From positions 2,328,001 to 2,392,000 of the forward strand of contig NZ_CP016537.2 in assembly GCF_001687585.2 (NCBI RefSeq): 64,000 bases of DNA. The letters run 5' to 3'. The stretch comes from Planococcus halocryophilus. Lineage in GTDB: Bacteria > Bacillota > Bacilli > Bacillales_A > Planococcaceae. The position numbers and the translations under genes were made by a program. The first letter of the stretch is position 1, and every line of letters starts with the position of its first letter. This document shows positions 1 to 9,423 of this stretch, piece by piece. A model generated the notes under the pieces. The model searched no databases. It saw only the letters and a program-made list of their open reading frames with translations, and was not told where the DNA came from.

Positions 1-198
1 CTCTTCTTTTACCGGACTAAATAGCGATGGTGTAGCTAAAGCAAAGATCAGTAAAACGACTGCCGCAGTTCTAAGGAAAAAAATAATTTTCACTAGTTTA
101 GAGCTAGCAGAAAAATTTCTGAGGGCAAACCAGCCAAAATAGATGATGGCCGGGATGAGTAATAATAGCCAAATTGGATTACCGAGTTGTAATTCCAC
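1..198 (-). CDS. BatA/VWA-type membrane protein, N-terminal part only
   Basis: Open frame running off the left edge, so only the first 66 residues are seen. It starts at a GTG (198-196) with GGAGGTG about 7 nt upstream and overlaps the 3' end of the preceding VWA gene by 20 nt, so the two are translationally linked. The visible part has two hydrophobic segments (about residues 5-23 and 36-55) separated by a short basic loop, the usual start of BatA-like or VWA/glutamine-amidotransferase-like envelope proteins found in MoxR operons. The soluble domain lies outside the window, so the family is inferred from context. Confidence 0.6.
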   Translation of the reverse strand, partial: MELQLGNPIWLLLLIPAIIYFGWFALRNFSASSKLVKIIFFLRTAAVVLLIFALATPSLFSPVKEE

Positions 199-1912
199 GG
201 CGGTACACCTCCCATTCCACAACAACTAACAGCAAAATCAGTCCGATTAGAAACGGCACAAAAGAAAAGCGAACCATATCTTGCACAGCTTCTACTTGTC
301 CCATTTTATAAGTCGAACCAGCAGAAAGCGTCTTTTCTTGAGAATTTAGCTGTACAATCATCGTCATCTCTTTTTCATCACCCACTACTTTATAAATGCC
401 AGGCTCAGCTGGTGCGATAAATGGGCCACTTCCTTCTATGTAAGAATGACTGTACATGCCCTCCCGAAAGATTTCCCATTCTCCTGTTTTTGAAGCTAAC
501 GAGACAGACCGGTGTTCATTAGGTTGGAAATATCCGAGAAATTCCGCATCTCCGGATAAACTTTCCATCGCACTCCATAAAAACAAAGGAAATGATGGAG
601 ATAGTGGCCAGTCTGTCAACTGGACATCTGTCAGCACGACAATATCACCTTTGGGAGAAACTTGAATAAACGGGTGGTCGTCAATCGTCGCGATCGTTTC
701 ATAGCTTTCAAAAGGAGGATATAGTTGTGATACATAAATCTCATCTAAAGAAGCATAAGTAAAAAGCGGATGTCCCTTTGTTTCGATTTGTCCTGCTACT
801 TTAAATGGATTTTCATCATTACGACCAAACAATAAAATCGGTGTTGGCCCCTCGAGTAAATCACGTTGATTTGTCACGAGTGGCACTCCTGAATCGGGCT
901 TTAATTGGCTCGACTCTAACAACGTAACATCTAGAGATAATGAACGAAAACCACTTGCGATTAACTCATGTAACGCCGACTCAATCGCGACTTCTCGTAC
1001 AGGTGGGGCTAAATAAGTCGCCATCGTGTTGTCAGTGGAATAGTCATCTGCCACTTCTACTGTCGCTTGCCATAGCATATCATCTGGTAAATCTTCAAAT
1101 GGCACAAGCCGTTCTTCAGAAGCTGCCAGCTCTACATCGACCTCTTTTTCCACACTACCACTTGATAGACGTACAGTTGCAGGTAAAGCTTCTTCACTAT
1201 TATTTACTAACTGAACAATTCCGCGTGTTCCATTATCCATTTTTGAAAGACCAAATTGACGGATTGACACATTTCGCAAAGTTTCCGTAAAACCATGTAT
1301 GTGATAGCTTTGACCGGTTTTATTGGCGAACACAGAGCGGTCTAAGCTATCTGTAAATATATGAATAATCGTGGAATCATTAACCGCCAATGTATCCGCA
1401 AATAAAATCGTCTGCTCGATTTCAGCTTTTTCAAAGCTTACCGCTAATTGATCGATGGCTTTATCGACTTGCTCAAGATCTTGCTCATTACGAATGACCA
1501 CTTTCGGACTGATACCAGTTGTAACAATTGTCACTGGTTTTCCACCAGCTTGTGCAGCTAAGTTTTTCATGTTTTGTTGCTGTTGTTCAAAATGAGTAGG
1601 TGCACCCGCAAGCATCGTCGCTGACGTATCTACCACAAAAATGAAATCATTGCCCGCTAAAGTTTCTGATTCACTAAAAGGTTCGATTAACGCTAACACA
1701 CAAAAGAGCAGCGCCGCCAATTGTAAATAAAACAATAGATGATGCTGCAGTTTTTTTAAATACGGAGAAGCTTGCAGTTCTCTCATACGTTCTTGCCAGA
1801 ATAACGTTGAAGACACCTGCTGGTCTTTGTATTTTTTTCTAAAAAAATAATAGAGAATAACGGCTAGCGGCATAACTGCTGTCCAGATCATTCCCCAATT
1901 TGATGCTCTCAT
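179..1912 (-). CDS. BatA-like membrane protein with VWA domain
   Basis: 577 residues. The N-terminus has the double-transmembrane BatA (aerotolerance regulator) arrangement: a hydrophobic segment at about 8-24, a basic stretch, and a second at about 58-80. A von Willebrand A domain follows. Its MIDAS-like motif near residue 92 reads DTSAT, so the third metal ligand is Thr instead of Ser. A long extracytoplasmic region ends in a C-terminal transmembrane helix at about 548-568. It lies in the MoxR-DUF58 operon, starts 11 nt after the DUF58 stop with a GAGGTGAAG ribosome site, and probably assembles with the MoxR ATPase at the membrane. The exact process is unknown. Confidence 0.75.
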   Translation of the reverse strand: MRASNWGMIWTAVMPLAVILYYFFRKKYKDQQVSSTLFWQERMRELQASPYLKKLQHHLLFYLQLAALLFCVLALIEPFSESETLAGNDFIFVVDTSATMLAGAPTHFEQQQQNMKNLAAQAGGKPVTIVTTGISPKVVIRNEQDLEQVDKAIDQLAVSFEKAEIEQTILFADTLAVNDSTIIHIFTDSLDRSVFANKTGQSYHIHGFTETLRNVSIRQFGLSKMDNGTRGIVQLVNNSEEALPATVRLSSGSVEKEVDVELAASEERLVPFEDLPDDMLWQATVEVADDYSTDNTMATYLAPPVREVAIESALHELIASGFRSLSLDVTLLESSQLKPDSGVPLVTNQRDLLEGPTPILLFGRNDENPFKVAGQIETKGHPLFTYASLDEIYVSQLYPPFESYETIATIDDHPFIQVSPKGDIVVLTDVQLTDWPLSPSFPLFLWSAMESLSGDAEFLGYFQPNEHRSVSLASKTGEWEIFREGMYSHSYIEGSGPFIAPAEPGIYKVVGDEKEMTMIVQLNSQEKTLSAGSTYKMGQVEAVQDMVRFSFVPFLIGLILLLVVVEWEVYRRGITTR

Positions 1913-1923
1913 GCCGCTTCACC

Positions 1924-2784
1924 TCATCCGATCCAATTTTTCCGTATCATTTGATGGAATAATACTTGCTCGATTCCATCTTCTACACGTAAAGCCATAT
2001 ATGCGATTCCGTACGTTCGACAAAGTGATTCTAAGCCTTTGCTATGAAGCTCGCTTTGTTTTTTATAGGCACGAAGCGCTTCTTCTGTAACCGTCACACT
2101 CGTCACTTGTTGCGTCTCTTCATCGATAAACCGAAGATCTCCTTTATAAGAAGGCAACCGTTCTTCTTCAGTATTCATATGGATAAACCGAATATCGTGC
2201 GCATAGGCAGGAGCTTGTCTGAAAAACAAGTTCCATTCTTCTAGCGGTTCCAAACCATCTGAGACAATAAATAAAACTGTAGAATCTTTTGCTGCATGAA
2301 AGCTTGCTTGCTTTGCAAACGACAAACTTTGAGGTTCTGGCATTGTTGAGATAAAATGCTCTAACAACTTTTTAGCTGACTTTCCTTTTTTCCGAAAAGG
2401 GACGACTTCTTTTAGCCCAGCAGAAACCGTTAATCGGTCATCACTTCCTAATACCATTAATCCAAGTGAGAAAACCAATTGCTTAGCAAACAGCCATTTA
2501 TTATTCATCGATTTTGAGCTATCGAGCAAAATGTGAATGCGCATTTCTTGTTCGTCCAAAAAGCGTTTAATGTATACTCTTTCGGTCCTTGCGTAAACGT
2601 TCCAATCAATGTGGCGGACATCATCTCCGGGATGGTATTCACGAAAGTCAGAGAAATCTAGCGAACTACCAAAGCGCATGGAGCGATGAGACCCTTTATG
2701 ATGGCCCCTAATTTTCGCTTTTGTTCCTATAGAGTAGCGGCTGAGACGTGAACCCCAATCAGCTGGGAGGTTTAATAAAGTCAT
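1924..2784 (-). CDS. DUF58 domain protein
   Basis: 286 residues with the DUF58 signature around residues 45-75 (FREYHPGDDVRHIDW, then RTERVYIKRF), followed by a VWA-like Rossmann region with a DSSKSM motif near residue 92. This matches the YeaD family that accompanies MoxR ATPases. The ATG overlaps the MoxR stop codon (ATGA), so the two are translationally coupled. There is no transmembrane segment, so it is probably a cytoplasmic partner. A second DUF58 gene at about 18.2-19.4 kb is a distinct, membrane-anchored subtype. Confidence 0.85.
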   Translation of the reverse strand: MTLLNLPADWGSRLSRYSIGTKAKIRGHHKGSHRSMRFGSSLDFSDFREYHPGDDVRHIDWNVYARTERVYIKRFLDEQEMRIHILLDSSKSMNNKWLFAKQLVFSLGLMVLGSDDRLTVSAGLKEVVPFRKKGKSAKKLLEHFISTMPEPQSLSFAKQASFHAAKDSTVLFIVSDGLEPLEEWNLFFRQAPAYAHDIRFIHMNTEEERLPSYKGDLRFIDEETQQVTSVTVTEEALRAYKKQSELHSKGLESLCRTYGIAYMALRVEDGIEQVLFHQMIRKNWIG

Positions 2785-3773
2785 TTCAAAACGCCTTTAC
2801 CTGCTGTGCTCAGCACTTTGTCGATTAATTCGTCCGCTTGTTTGCCAATGGCTTCTGCTTCATAATTTAATAACAAACGATGGCGCAATACCGGTTTTGC
2901 CACATGCTTTAAATCACCAATAGATACATGATAACGTCCTTCCATTAAAGCACGTGCTTTAGCTAAACGGATTAAGCTTTGCAACCCACGAGGACCGCTA
3001 CCATATTGAACAAATTGTTGAATTTCTTGATGTTCTGAATGCTCCGGGTGCGTATTTTGAATGATGTCGACAGCGACCATTAAAATATCTTCTGCCATCA
3101 ACACTTCTTTCACCATCTGCTGCGCCTCGATCAAACTAAAGGTATTCATTTTTTTACTGAGGTTAATGGATTGTGCTCCTGTTGTTCGTCGACTAATTTC
3201 AGCAAGTTCATTGCGACTTGGATAAGAAACAAGAATTTTACATAAAAAACGGTCCATTTGGGCTTCAGGCAATGGATAAGTTCCTTCCATCTCAATGGGG
3301 TTTTGAGTAGCCAAAACAAAAAATGGTCGTGCCATTTCTTTCGTGTCTCCTAGAATCGTCACCGTCTTTTCTCCCATTGCTTCAAGCAACGCACTTTGAG
3401 TTTTAGGAGTTGCACGGTTAATTTCATCCGCTAATACCATTTGATGAAAAATCGGTCCTTCTCTAAACGTAAATTGCTGGCGTCCTTGCGCGTCTCGTTC
3501 GATCAGGCTGGTTCCGGTAATATCCGAAGGCATTAAATCGGGTGTAAACTGAATTCTTGAAAACGACAAATCAAGCACATCCGAAATAGTTCGTATTAAC
3601 ATTGTTTTACCAAGACCCGGAAGCCCTTCTAGTAAGGCGTGACCATCTGCTAAAATGGCGTATAAAGAAAACTCAACTGCGCTTTCTTGTCCGACGATAA
3701 AACGCCCGATTTCCGTTTTTACTTCTTGAAGCAACTGACTCATCTCTGTAAATTGATCCGTTGTGTATGTCAT
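2781..3773 (-). CDS. MoxR-family AAA+ ATPase
   Basis: 330 residues. The Walker A motif GLPGLGKT is at about 50-57, Walker B LADEIN follows, and the MoxR sequence ATQNPIEMEGTYPLPEAQ with its DRF motif is present, then the lid domain with a GSGPRGLQ sensor-2-like stretch. MoxR ATPases act as chaperone-like remodelers of VWA-domain partners; here the partners are probably the DUF58 and BatA-like proteins translated just after it. The start ATG has an AGAGGG ribosome site and lies 14 nt after the repeat-rich membrane protein gene. A second MoxR copy is at about 19.4-20.3 kb. Confidence 0.92.
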   Translation of the reverse strand: MTYTTDQFTEMSQLLQEVKTEIGRFIVGQESAVEFSLYAILADGHALLEGLPGLGKTMLIRTISDVLDLSFSRIQFTPDLMPSDITGTSLIERDAQGRQQFTFREGPIFHQMVLADEINRATPKTQSALLEAMGEKTVTILGDTKEMARPFFVLATQNPIEMEGTYPLPEAQMDRFLCKILVSYPSRNELAEISRRTTGAQSINLSKKMNTFSLIEAQQMVKEVLMAEDILMVAVDIIQNTHPEHSEHQEIQQFVQYGSGPRGLQSLIRLAKARALMEGRYHVSIGDLKHVAKPVLRHRLLLNYEAEAIGKQADELIDKVLSTAGKGVLK

Positions 3774-3787
3774 GAAAACCCTCTTTT

Positions 3788-5179
3788 CTAATTGTCGGTT
3801 TCAATATCTGTAAAGTATTGTTCTACAATGGTTTGCAAGTCAGGTGGCAATTGCAGACGATCAGCACTTGAAAAATACGATGCTGAATAATCTCCTACTA
3901 TATCTGCATAGGGGCGAACAGTTCCTTTTGTTGCGGAAACAATTCCAGTTTGTTCACCAGCTGCTCCGCCTTCTCCAACTTCTCCACTGTCGACTGTTGT
4001 TTGTCCTTGGCCACCGATTCGAGTAGGTACCGTCAATAAATCACGGCTGCCTTTTCCTGTACCAGCTCCACTACCACCTTGGCCCTGTCCTTGACCTTGA
4101 CCTTGGCCTTGGCCTTGGCCTTGGCCTTGGCCTTGGCCTTGGCCTTGACCTTGACCTTGACCTTGAGCTTGTCCTTGCCCCTGACTTTCTCCTTGAGACT
4201 CGCTATTTTGTGAACCTTCTTGATCAGTTGATTCGTTTTCTTTTGTTTCTGATGCTTGTCCACTCGTACCAGATTCACCGGTAGTTTCAGATGATTCGCC
4301 TTCATTAGAACCGTCTTGTTTACTTTCGTTCGATTGTTCACGGTTGGCAATTGTTTGTTGCAACGGAAATGCTACGCGTTTTCCCATATTGCTTAAAGTC
4401 GTTTGAGTCTTACCCGCTTGTTCAGCTAATTGATCGGCTGCTTTTTCTAAGTTCTCACTCGTCTTTTTAGCATCAGCATTTTTGTCTCCCGCTAATTGTC
4501 GTTTTTTCAATTCCAATTCTTTTTGTTTTTTCACAATTTCTTTTAAAATATCTTCTGGGTTTTCTTTTTCTTCTATCGTTGCATTTAATGCTTCTACTTC
4601 TTTTTTTACCATTTCTGATTCTGCTTGCTTTTTAATATCATCAATTTCTTTTTTAAGCTCTTCAACTAATTCAAGTTCTTTTTCCACATCATTTGCTTGA
4701 TTTTGTAAATTACTTGGAAAAACTAAAAGCAAAAGCATTAGAGCAGCACTGATTACAGCACCTATCAACCATTTAGGACGTAACCACACTTTGCGTTCTT
4801 TCCGAAATAATTGATAGCTGTATGGAATAGTTTGCGCTGTCTTAGAAGTCAATTCTTCTGCCAGTTTATTGTGCTCTGTCAGCTTCCACACCGTCAATAA
4901 CTGATTATGCGGTGTGAAGCGATCTAATTCTTGTACTGCTTGTTGCACAGTTGGAAGTCCTTTTAAAGACAATAATAGCCAACCAATTAATACGGTTGTT
5001 CCTGCTGCATATGCATAAAATTCATAATAAGGAAGCACGAACAACCGTGATACGAAAAGCAATGCTACCGCTAACATTAGCCCTGTAAAGAAAGCAAACT
5101 GAAAACTACGTCCGATATGAAGCATCTTCAAAATGCGCTCTACTTTCTTGACATAGTTGCGAATATCACGATTGTTCAT
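3788..5179 (-). CDS. Membrane protein with coiled coil and Gly-Gln repeat
   Basis: 463 residues, function not recognised. Hydrophobic segments lie at about 25-47, 52-70 and 136-155. A strongly charged Lys/Glu coiled coil spans about 160-260, then a Ser/Glu/Gln-rich linker and a run of Gly-Gln dipeptides at about 333-367. A conserved-looking tail ends in DRLQLPPDLQTIVEQYF. The gene sits between the ABC permease and MoxR in the same operon with an AAGGAGGGA ribosome site. The layout (membrane anchor, coiled coil, flexible linker, folded tail) suggests a scaffold. The Gly-Gln tract is encoded by a slippage-prone hexamer array. Confidence 0.65.
   Translation of the reverse strand: MNNRDIRNYVKKVERILKMLHIGRSFQFAFFTGLMLAVALLFVSRLFVLPYYEFYAYAAGTTVLIGWLLLSLKGLPTVQQAVQELDRFTPHNQLLTVWKLTEHNKLAEELTSKTAQTIPYSYQLFRKERKVWLRPKWLIGAVISAALMLLLLVFPSNLQNQANDVEKELELVEELKKEIDDIKKQAESEMVKKEVEALNATIEEKENPEDILKEIVKKQKELELKKRQLAGDKNADAKKTSENLEKAADQLAEQAGKTQTTLSNMGKRVAFPLQQTIANREQSNESKQDGSNEGESSETTGESGTSGQASETKENESTDQEGSQNSESQGESQGQGQAQGQGQGQGQGQGQGQGQGQGQGQGQGQGQGGSGAGTGKGSRDLLTVPTRIGGQGQTTVDSGEVGEGGAAGEQTGIVSATKGTVRPYADIVGDYSASYFSSADRLQLPPDLQTIVEQYFTDIETDN
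4091..4162. repeat. Hexanucleotide tandem repeat encoding Gly-Gln
   Basis: Twelve consecutive 6-bp units (TTGACC x2, TTGGCC x7, TTGACC x3 on the plus strand), each coding Gly-Gln on the minus strand. Diverged units flank the array on both sides. The length is a multiple of six, so unit loss or gain would alter linker length without breaking the frame. Confidence 0.95.
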
Positions 5180-5191
5180 AAGAGTCCCTCC

Positions 5192-6040
5192 TTATTTGTA
5201 TTTATTCATATTCACGCGTAATTTTTTCACAGCTAACAATAGACTACCAGCTGTTAGTAAAATATAAAAAATGGTGTACCCTATCCATAATGGAATGGTT
5301 ACCATCGTCACAGTTTGCAATTGCTCCTCCATCGGTGGCTGTAATAAGGTCAGCAAAACTGCCGGTGGATTAATCGTTGCCCAAAAATGAGCCATTGGCG
5401 ACATGGTTGTCGCAGGTGAAGTCATGCCCATTTGAGAAACTTGAACTGAGATTAATAGAAAGAATGCGGTGACACCCGCAAGAAAAATCATGGCTCCATA
5501 AGTTGCGATGATAGCAACTATGGTTTTTCGGATCAATGTCGAAAACATGACCCCAATGCTCGCAATTGCGAGTAACGTCAGCATATAAAATAGGAAAATA
5601 TATAATAATTGGCTTGGAGAAACGCCTCCGTATAAGAAGACTAAACTGTAAATAGGTAAACCAGACACAATCATCAACAATAAAAATGCGATCGATGATG
5701 TCATTTTACCAAATATGATTTGGAAAGATGTTTGCGATGTCGTTAGTAAAATATTCAAAGTTTGTTTTTCACGTTCCGTACTAATCGTACCTGCTGTCAA
5801 GGCGGGCGTAATGAATAAAATCAATCCTAACTGAATATACGTCATCATGGTAAATAGCATAAAACTTTCATCTGGACGGAAAAATCCATTGCCAGTTAAA
5901 GATGTGGCTAGAAAGATAAAACCAAAAACAAATACGCTCATCGCGATTAAGTAAAACAAAATACCCGTAAAACTTTTCAAGTTACGGAAGCGCAATTTAA
6001 GTTCTTTGACCAGTACTGGATTGGTAAATAGGGTTTTCAT
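5192..6040 (-). CDS. ABC transporter permease, ABC-2 type
   Basis: 282 residues with about six hydrophobic segments (roughly 22-48, 66-86, 111-137, 146-170, 178-200, 250-270) and the ABC-2 style N-terminus NPVLVKELKLRFRN. A cytoplasmic loop after the second helix carries TISTEREKQTLNILLTT, a sequence typical of this permease class (NatB/YhaP-like). The start overlaps the stop of the ATPase gene (ATGA). With that ATPase it forms a transporter whose substrate cannot be read from sequence. The MoxR-operon setting suggests an envelope-related substrate or a gating role. Confidence 0.85.
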   Translation of the reverse strand: MKTLFTNPVLVKELKLRFRNLKSFTGILFYLIAMSVFVFGFIFLATSLTGNGFFRPDESFMLFTMMTYIQLGLILFITPALTAGTISTEREKQTLNILLTTSQTSFQIIFGKMTSSIAFLLLMIVSGLPIYSLVFLYGGVSPSQLLYIFLFYMLTLLAIASIGVMFSTLIRKTIVAIIATYGAMIFLAGVTAFFLLISVQVSQMGMTSPATTMSPMAHFWATINPPAVLLTLLQPPMEEQLQTVTMVTIPLWIGYTIFYILLTAGSLLLAVKKLRVNMNKYK

Positions 6041-6972
6041 CCAATTTCCACTCCTTTTGTAATCGCCATAAAGACATCTTCCAAATCTGTTTCTTCTTCT
6101 GAAAATGATAGAATCGGCAATTTTTGTTGAATTGCGCGTTGCAACAATTGCAGTTGATCTTCTTCACTACCGCGATAGAAAAATTGAAGTGTGTTTTTAC
6201 CTTGCAGTTCCACAATTTGAGAAACAAATGGATCCATTTCAAAAAACGAAACAACTGATTGCATATCTCCAACAATTTTGACACGAAGCACTTTTTCACT
6301 TTGTAATTGCGCTTGAATGTCAGCAACGGAGCCTTGTGCAATCAATTTACCATTATCAATTACTCCAATACTGTCACACATCTCCGCAAGTTCTGGAAGT
6401 ATGTGAGACGAGATTAAAATGGTTTTCCCCATTGCTTTTAGCTCTCTTAAAATATCTCTCATTTCCACACGTGCACGTGGATCTAGTCCTGATGCCGGTT
6501 CATCTAAAATCAATATTTTCGGATCGTGAATTAACGCACGCGCTAGACAGAGCCGTTGTTTCATCCCTCGAGATAATAAATCGACATATTCATATCGTTT
6601 GTTCTCTAAGTTGACCAACTCTAAAAGCTTTGGAATTAATACAGCACGCTCTTTTGGTTTAATACCATAACTCGCACCGTAAAAATCTAAATATTCATCT
6701 GTTTTTAGTTGATCGTAAACACCAAAAAAATCGGGCACATAGCCAATTTGTTTACGTACTTCTTGAGGATTTTTAGTAACACTCATCCCATTGATAAAAG
6801 CATCTCCTGCTGTAGGTTGAAGAAGTGTTGCCAAAATCGAAAAAGTCGTTGATTTTCCTGCTCCGTTTGCACCAACAAAACCAAAAACTGTGCTATCTTC
6901 TACAACCAAATTCAAATCCTGAAGTGCGTAAAACGAACCGTATTTTTTTGTTAATCCGATTGTTTCAATCAC
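6037..6972 (-). CDS. ABC transporter ATP-binding protein
   Basis: 311 residues. Walker A GANGAGKST is at about 34-42, the signature motif LSRGMKQRL follows, then Walker B ILILDEP and a switch His in SSHILPEL. The C-terminal 80 residues form the extra domain usual in the NatA/CcmA subfamily. GTG start overlapping the stop of the upstream 786-residue protein gene (GTGA); ribosome site GGAGTGA. It energises the permease encoded just downstream. Confidence 0.92.
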   Translation of the reverse strand: MIETIGLTKKYGSFYALQDLNLVVEDSTVFGFVGANGAGKSTTFSILATLLQPTAGDAFINGMSVTKNPQEVRKQIGYVPDFFGVYDQLKTDEYLDFYGASYGIKPKERAVLIPKLLELVNLENKRYEYVDLLSRGMKQRLCLARALIHDPKILILDEPASGLDPRARVEMRDILRELKAMGKTILISSHILPELAEMCDSIGVIDNGKLIAQGSVADIQAQLQSEKVLRVKIVGDMQSVVSFFEMDPFVSQIVELQGKNTLQFFYRGSEEDQLQLLQRAIQQKLPILSFSEEETDLEDVFMAITKGVEIG

Positions 6973-9329
6973 GGAGCAATCACTCCTTTCAATTTAACTT
7001 TTGGCACAACCACTTCAGGAATTCCAGAATTATTTTCAGTCATGTTTAACTTTAGTTTAATAGCGCCTTCTGCATTCAAATAATCTTTTGCATTGTCGGT
7101 GAATTTTTGATTAGACTCGGTAATTTCATCATATTCTTCACTTTCATAATTGAATATACTAACAGTCAAATTTGTCGCAGACTTGGTCACTGATAATTCA
7201 TCCCAAGCAGCTTTTTTTAGCTCCACATCTTCTGGCAATGTATATGTCAGTTCGTACTCCCCTGGCTCTAGGTAATACAAGTAAGGATCGTTTGGTATAT
7301 TTTCGAAATAGCTATTGTTATTCGCCGATGCAAGGTTCATCGAGAAAACATCTGTATTTAAAGTAATCGCACCACTCAAGCTTAGTTTTGGTGTAAAGCT
7401 TTGCGCAATAAGATGAACTGATTCAACAGATGCCCGTTGGTTTTCAAGCGTAATTGGAACGATTGCATCTTGTGTGTATCCGATTACATACGGTGTTTTT
7501 CCATTTTGTGACAATTGCTCATAAGACGTTGAAAGTAATGTTTGACGACGTGCTTTTTCTAACTCTTTTAAATCCGCGATTGGCTGATAACTATAAGACT
7601 GACCAATTGGCGCAGCTGGTGACAAAATAGCGGATTGAACTGTTTCATCTACAACTAACTCTTCCCCTGGATTTAACTTGCCAATGTCTATAAGACGTGT
7701 GCCAGTCCAAATTGAAACACTTTCGACTGCAAATGGAAAATTGTTTTGAATGGTTCCGATAATTTTTTCATTTGCGACTTCCAAATCGATACCGAAGTCC
7801 CCACTGTCTTCAATATATGATTGGCCCATAATCGAACCAACAGACCAATAACGCATATCGCGTAAGGTCATTTGGTTACTTGCAGCTCCTTTTTCCAACA
7901 TGGCCGATAAATATGGCTGTGTGGATGAAAATTCACTAGCTAAGCGATGCGTCATGGTAGTAGATGATGGGGCTGTAAATTCATAATTTCCTCCGCGGTT
8001 TGACAGTAACGAATTGACGTAATAACCTTTTAATCCACTATCAGCATCCACTTCAAAAAATCCAGTTTGTTGAATTTGCGGATTTCCGATACGATCTTTT
8101 GCTCCAAAAGCGAATAATCCAATTGAAGTCAATAATGCGATAGTTGGAATGATAAACCAAGCATATTCACGTTTGTCCTTTTTCTTAAGTACGATATATA
8201 AAATAGGGACAATTAATAAAATATATAGCACGATAATCGTAATAATGAATGGTTTTGACACTTCAAAGCTATCAAATAGTTCGTTAACACTCCCAACTTC
8301 ATACGTCATATAATCAAGAATCGATTGCCCACCCATCGCATTATAGTTTGCGACAGATGACGGGAAGAAATTCGAAATCATTTGACTATAACCTTTTTGA
8401 CCGGAAACGGTTTCATCACCAAGTGAAAAACTCGTTTGTGTCAAACTACCAGATCCAACAGACTGTGATGCCGCTAGAACTTGACCATCTTCTTGTAGCT
8501 TGACTACTGCTCCTTCTTTAGCAGTTGCCTCAAACACAGGAACCGGTTTTTCAAGTCCTGGAATTGTCATTTCTTTGGAATCTGCTAAATTTAAAGGCAA
8601 GTACTCGCTTAAATTTCCGAGCTCCGCTTCTAAATTACTTGATGAACCTGTAATCACATGTCCGCCTTGCTGAAGCCATAGCAAAATAGCTTGTTGTGTA
8701 GGTGCTGGTAAATCACTATAGGAAAATTCATCGATAACTAGAAAATCAATCATGTCCCATGCTTGCGCTTCGGTTGGTAAAGTGAAATTCTTTAATTGAT
8801 TTAGATGAAATACTTCCACACCTTCACTATTCGGTATCGAAAGTTGCTTTAAAGGTAATAGACGATCTTGATTGTCTGTTAACGTTGCTACAAATAAGGA
8901 CATAGGTGAATAATTAGAGGGTTGAATCTTTTTACTTCCTTTAAAAGCAATAGATTTCCCGTCTTTCCATCCACCTTCAAACAAGAAAATGTTTTGGTCA
9001 CCCGTTCCTCCTGAATAATAGGTATCCGTTAATCCGGATGCCGCGATTTGCACCGTTTTTGTCTCTCCTTCAGCAAGCTCAATTGGCATTGCTATTCCGG
9101 CTCCGAGATTATAAGTCTCTGAAAAACTAAGTACTAAGTCACCAGAAAAAGCCGACCCGTCATTGGTTATCGTAAACTGCAACGGCAACCCTTTTTCGTA
9201 TTTTACTTTGTTTTGAAAACCGGCACTCGAATCTATCGTGATTTGCGGCGCCCCTAAAGATGGTTGTGGCAAGATAAAAAAACTAATTAGCAATGCAAAA
9301 GCAAAAAATGCCAGCAAGCGTCTATGCAT
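6969..9329 (-). CDS. Large exported membrane-anchored protein
   Basis: 786 residues; no firm family. A signal peptide covers about 1-26, a long extracytoplasmic region resembling beta-sandwich and GATase-like folds spans about 30-355, two membrane helices lie near 358-380 and 390-408, and a second extracytoplasmic region runs to the end. It is the first gene of the operon and is coupled to the ABC ATPase by a 4-nt overlap. Ribosome site AAGGGGGATC. The arrangement (large exported protein, ABC pair, MoxR, DUF58, VWA) suggests a membrane complex acting on the envelope. The molecular function is unknown. Confidence 0.7.
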   Translation of the reverse strand: MHRRLLAFFAFALLISFFILPQPSLGAPQITIDSSAGFQNKVKYEKGLPLQFTITNDGSAFSGDLVLSFSETYNLGAGIAMPIELAEGETKTVQIAASGLTDTYYSGGTGDQNIFLFEGGWKDGKSIAFKGSKKIQPSNYSPMSLFVATLTDNQDRLLPLKQLSIPNSEGVEVFHLNQLKNFTLPTEAQAWDMIDFLVIDEFSYSDLPAPTQQAILLWLQQGGHVITGSSSNLEAELGNLSEYLPLNLADSKEMTIPGLEKPVPVFEATAKEGAVVKLQEDGQVLAASQSVGSGSLTQTSFSLGDETVSGQKGYSQMISNFFPSSVANYNAMGGQSILDYMTYEVGSVNELFDSFEVSKPFIITIIVLYILLIVPILYIVLKKKDKREYAWFIIPTIALLTSIGLFAFGAKDRIGNPQIQQTGFFEVDADSGLKGYYVNSLLSNRGGNYEFTAPSSTTMTHRLASEFSSTQPYLSAMLEKGAASNQMTLRDMRYWSVGSIMGQSYIEDSGDFGIDLEVANEKIIGTIQNNFPFAVESVSIWTGTRLIDIGKLNPGEELVVDETVQSAILSPAAPIGQSYSYQPIADLKELEKARRQTLLSTSYEQLSQNGKTPYVIGYTQDAIVPITLENQRASVESVHLIAQSFTPKLSLSGAITLNTDVFSMNLASANNNSYFENIPNDPYLYYLEPGEYELTYTLPEDVELKKAAWDELSVTKSATNLTVSIFNYESEEYDEITESNQKFTDNAKDYLNAEGAIKLKLNMTENNSGIPEVVVPKVKLKGVIAP

Positions 9330-9361
9330 GTTGATCCCCCTTTTACTCGTCTCTTTATTAG

Positions 9362-9386
9362 TACGCTACGAATTGAAAATAGTTCC
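9362..9386 (-). promoter_or_regulatory. Candidate ECF-sigma promoter for the ABC/MoxR operon
   Basis: On the minus strand GGAAC (9386-9382), a 16-nt spacer and CGTA (9365-9362) match the -35 AAC and -10 CGT pattern of extracytoplasmic-function sigma factors such as SigW. The site lies about 33 nt before the ATG of the first operon gene. A second CGTA at 9370-9367 has the wrong spacing. Motif match only. Confidence 0.45.
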
Positions 9387-9423
9387 ATATTCTCACAATA
9401 AAAAATGGTTTAATTTTCTTACT

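Noticed and set aside
4033..4350. 105-codon Lys/Val-rich minus-strand ORF
   Set aside because: Alternative frame of the hexamer repeat and linker of the 463-residue protein gene.
5997..6341. 114-codon minus-strand ORF overlapping the ABC genes
   Set aside because: Shadow frame inside the ATPase gene with atypical composition.
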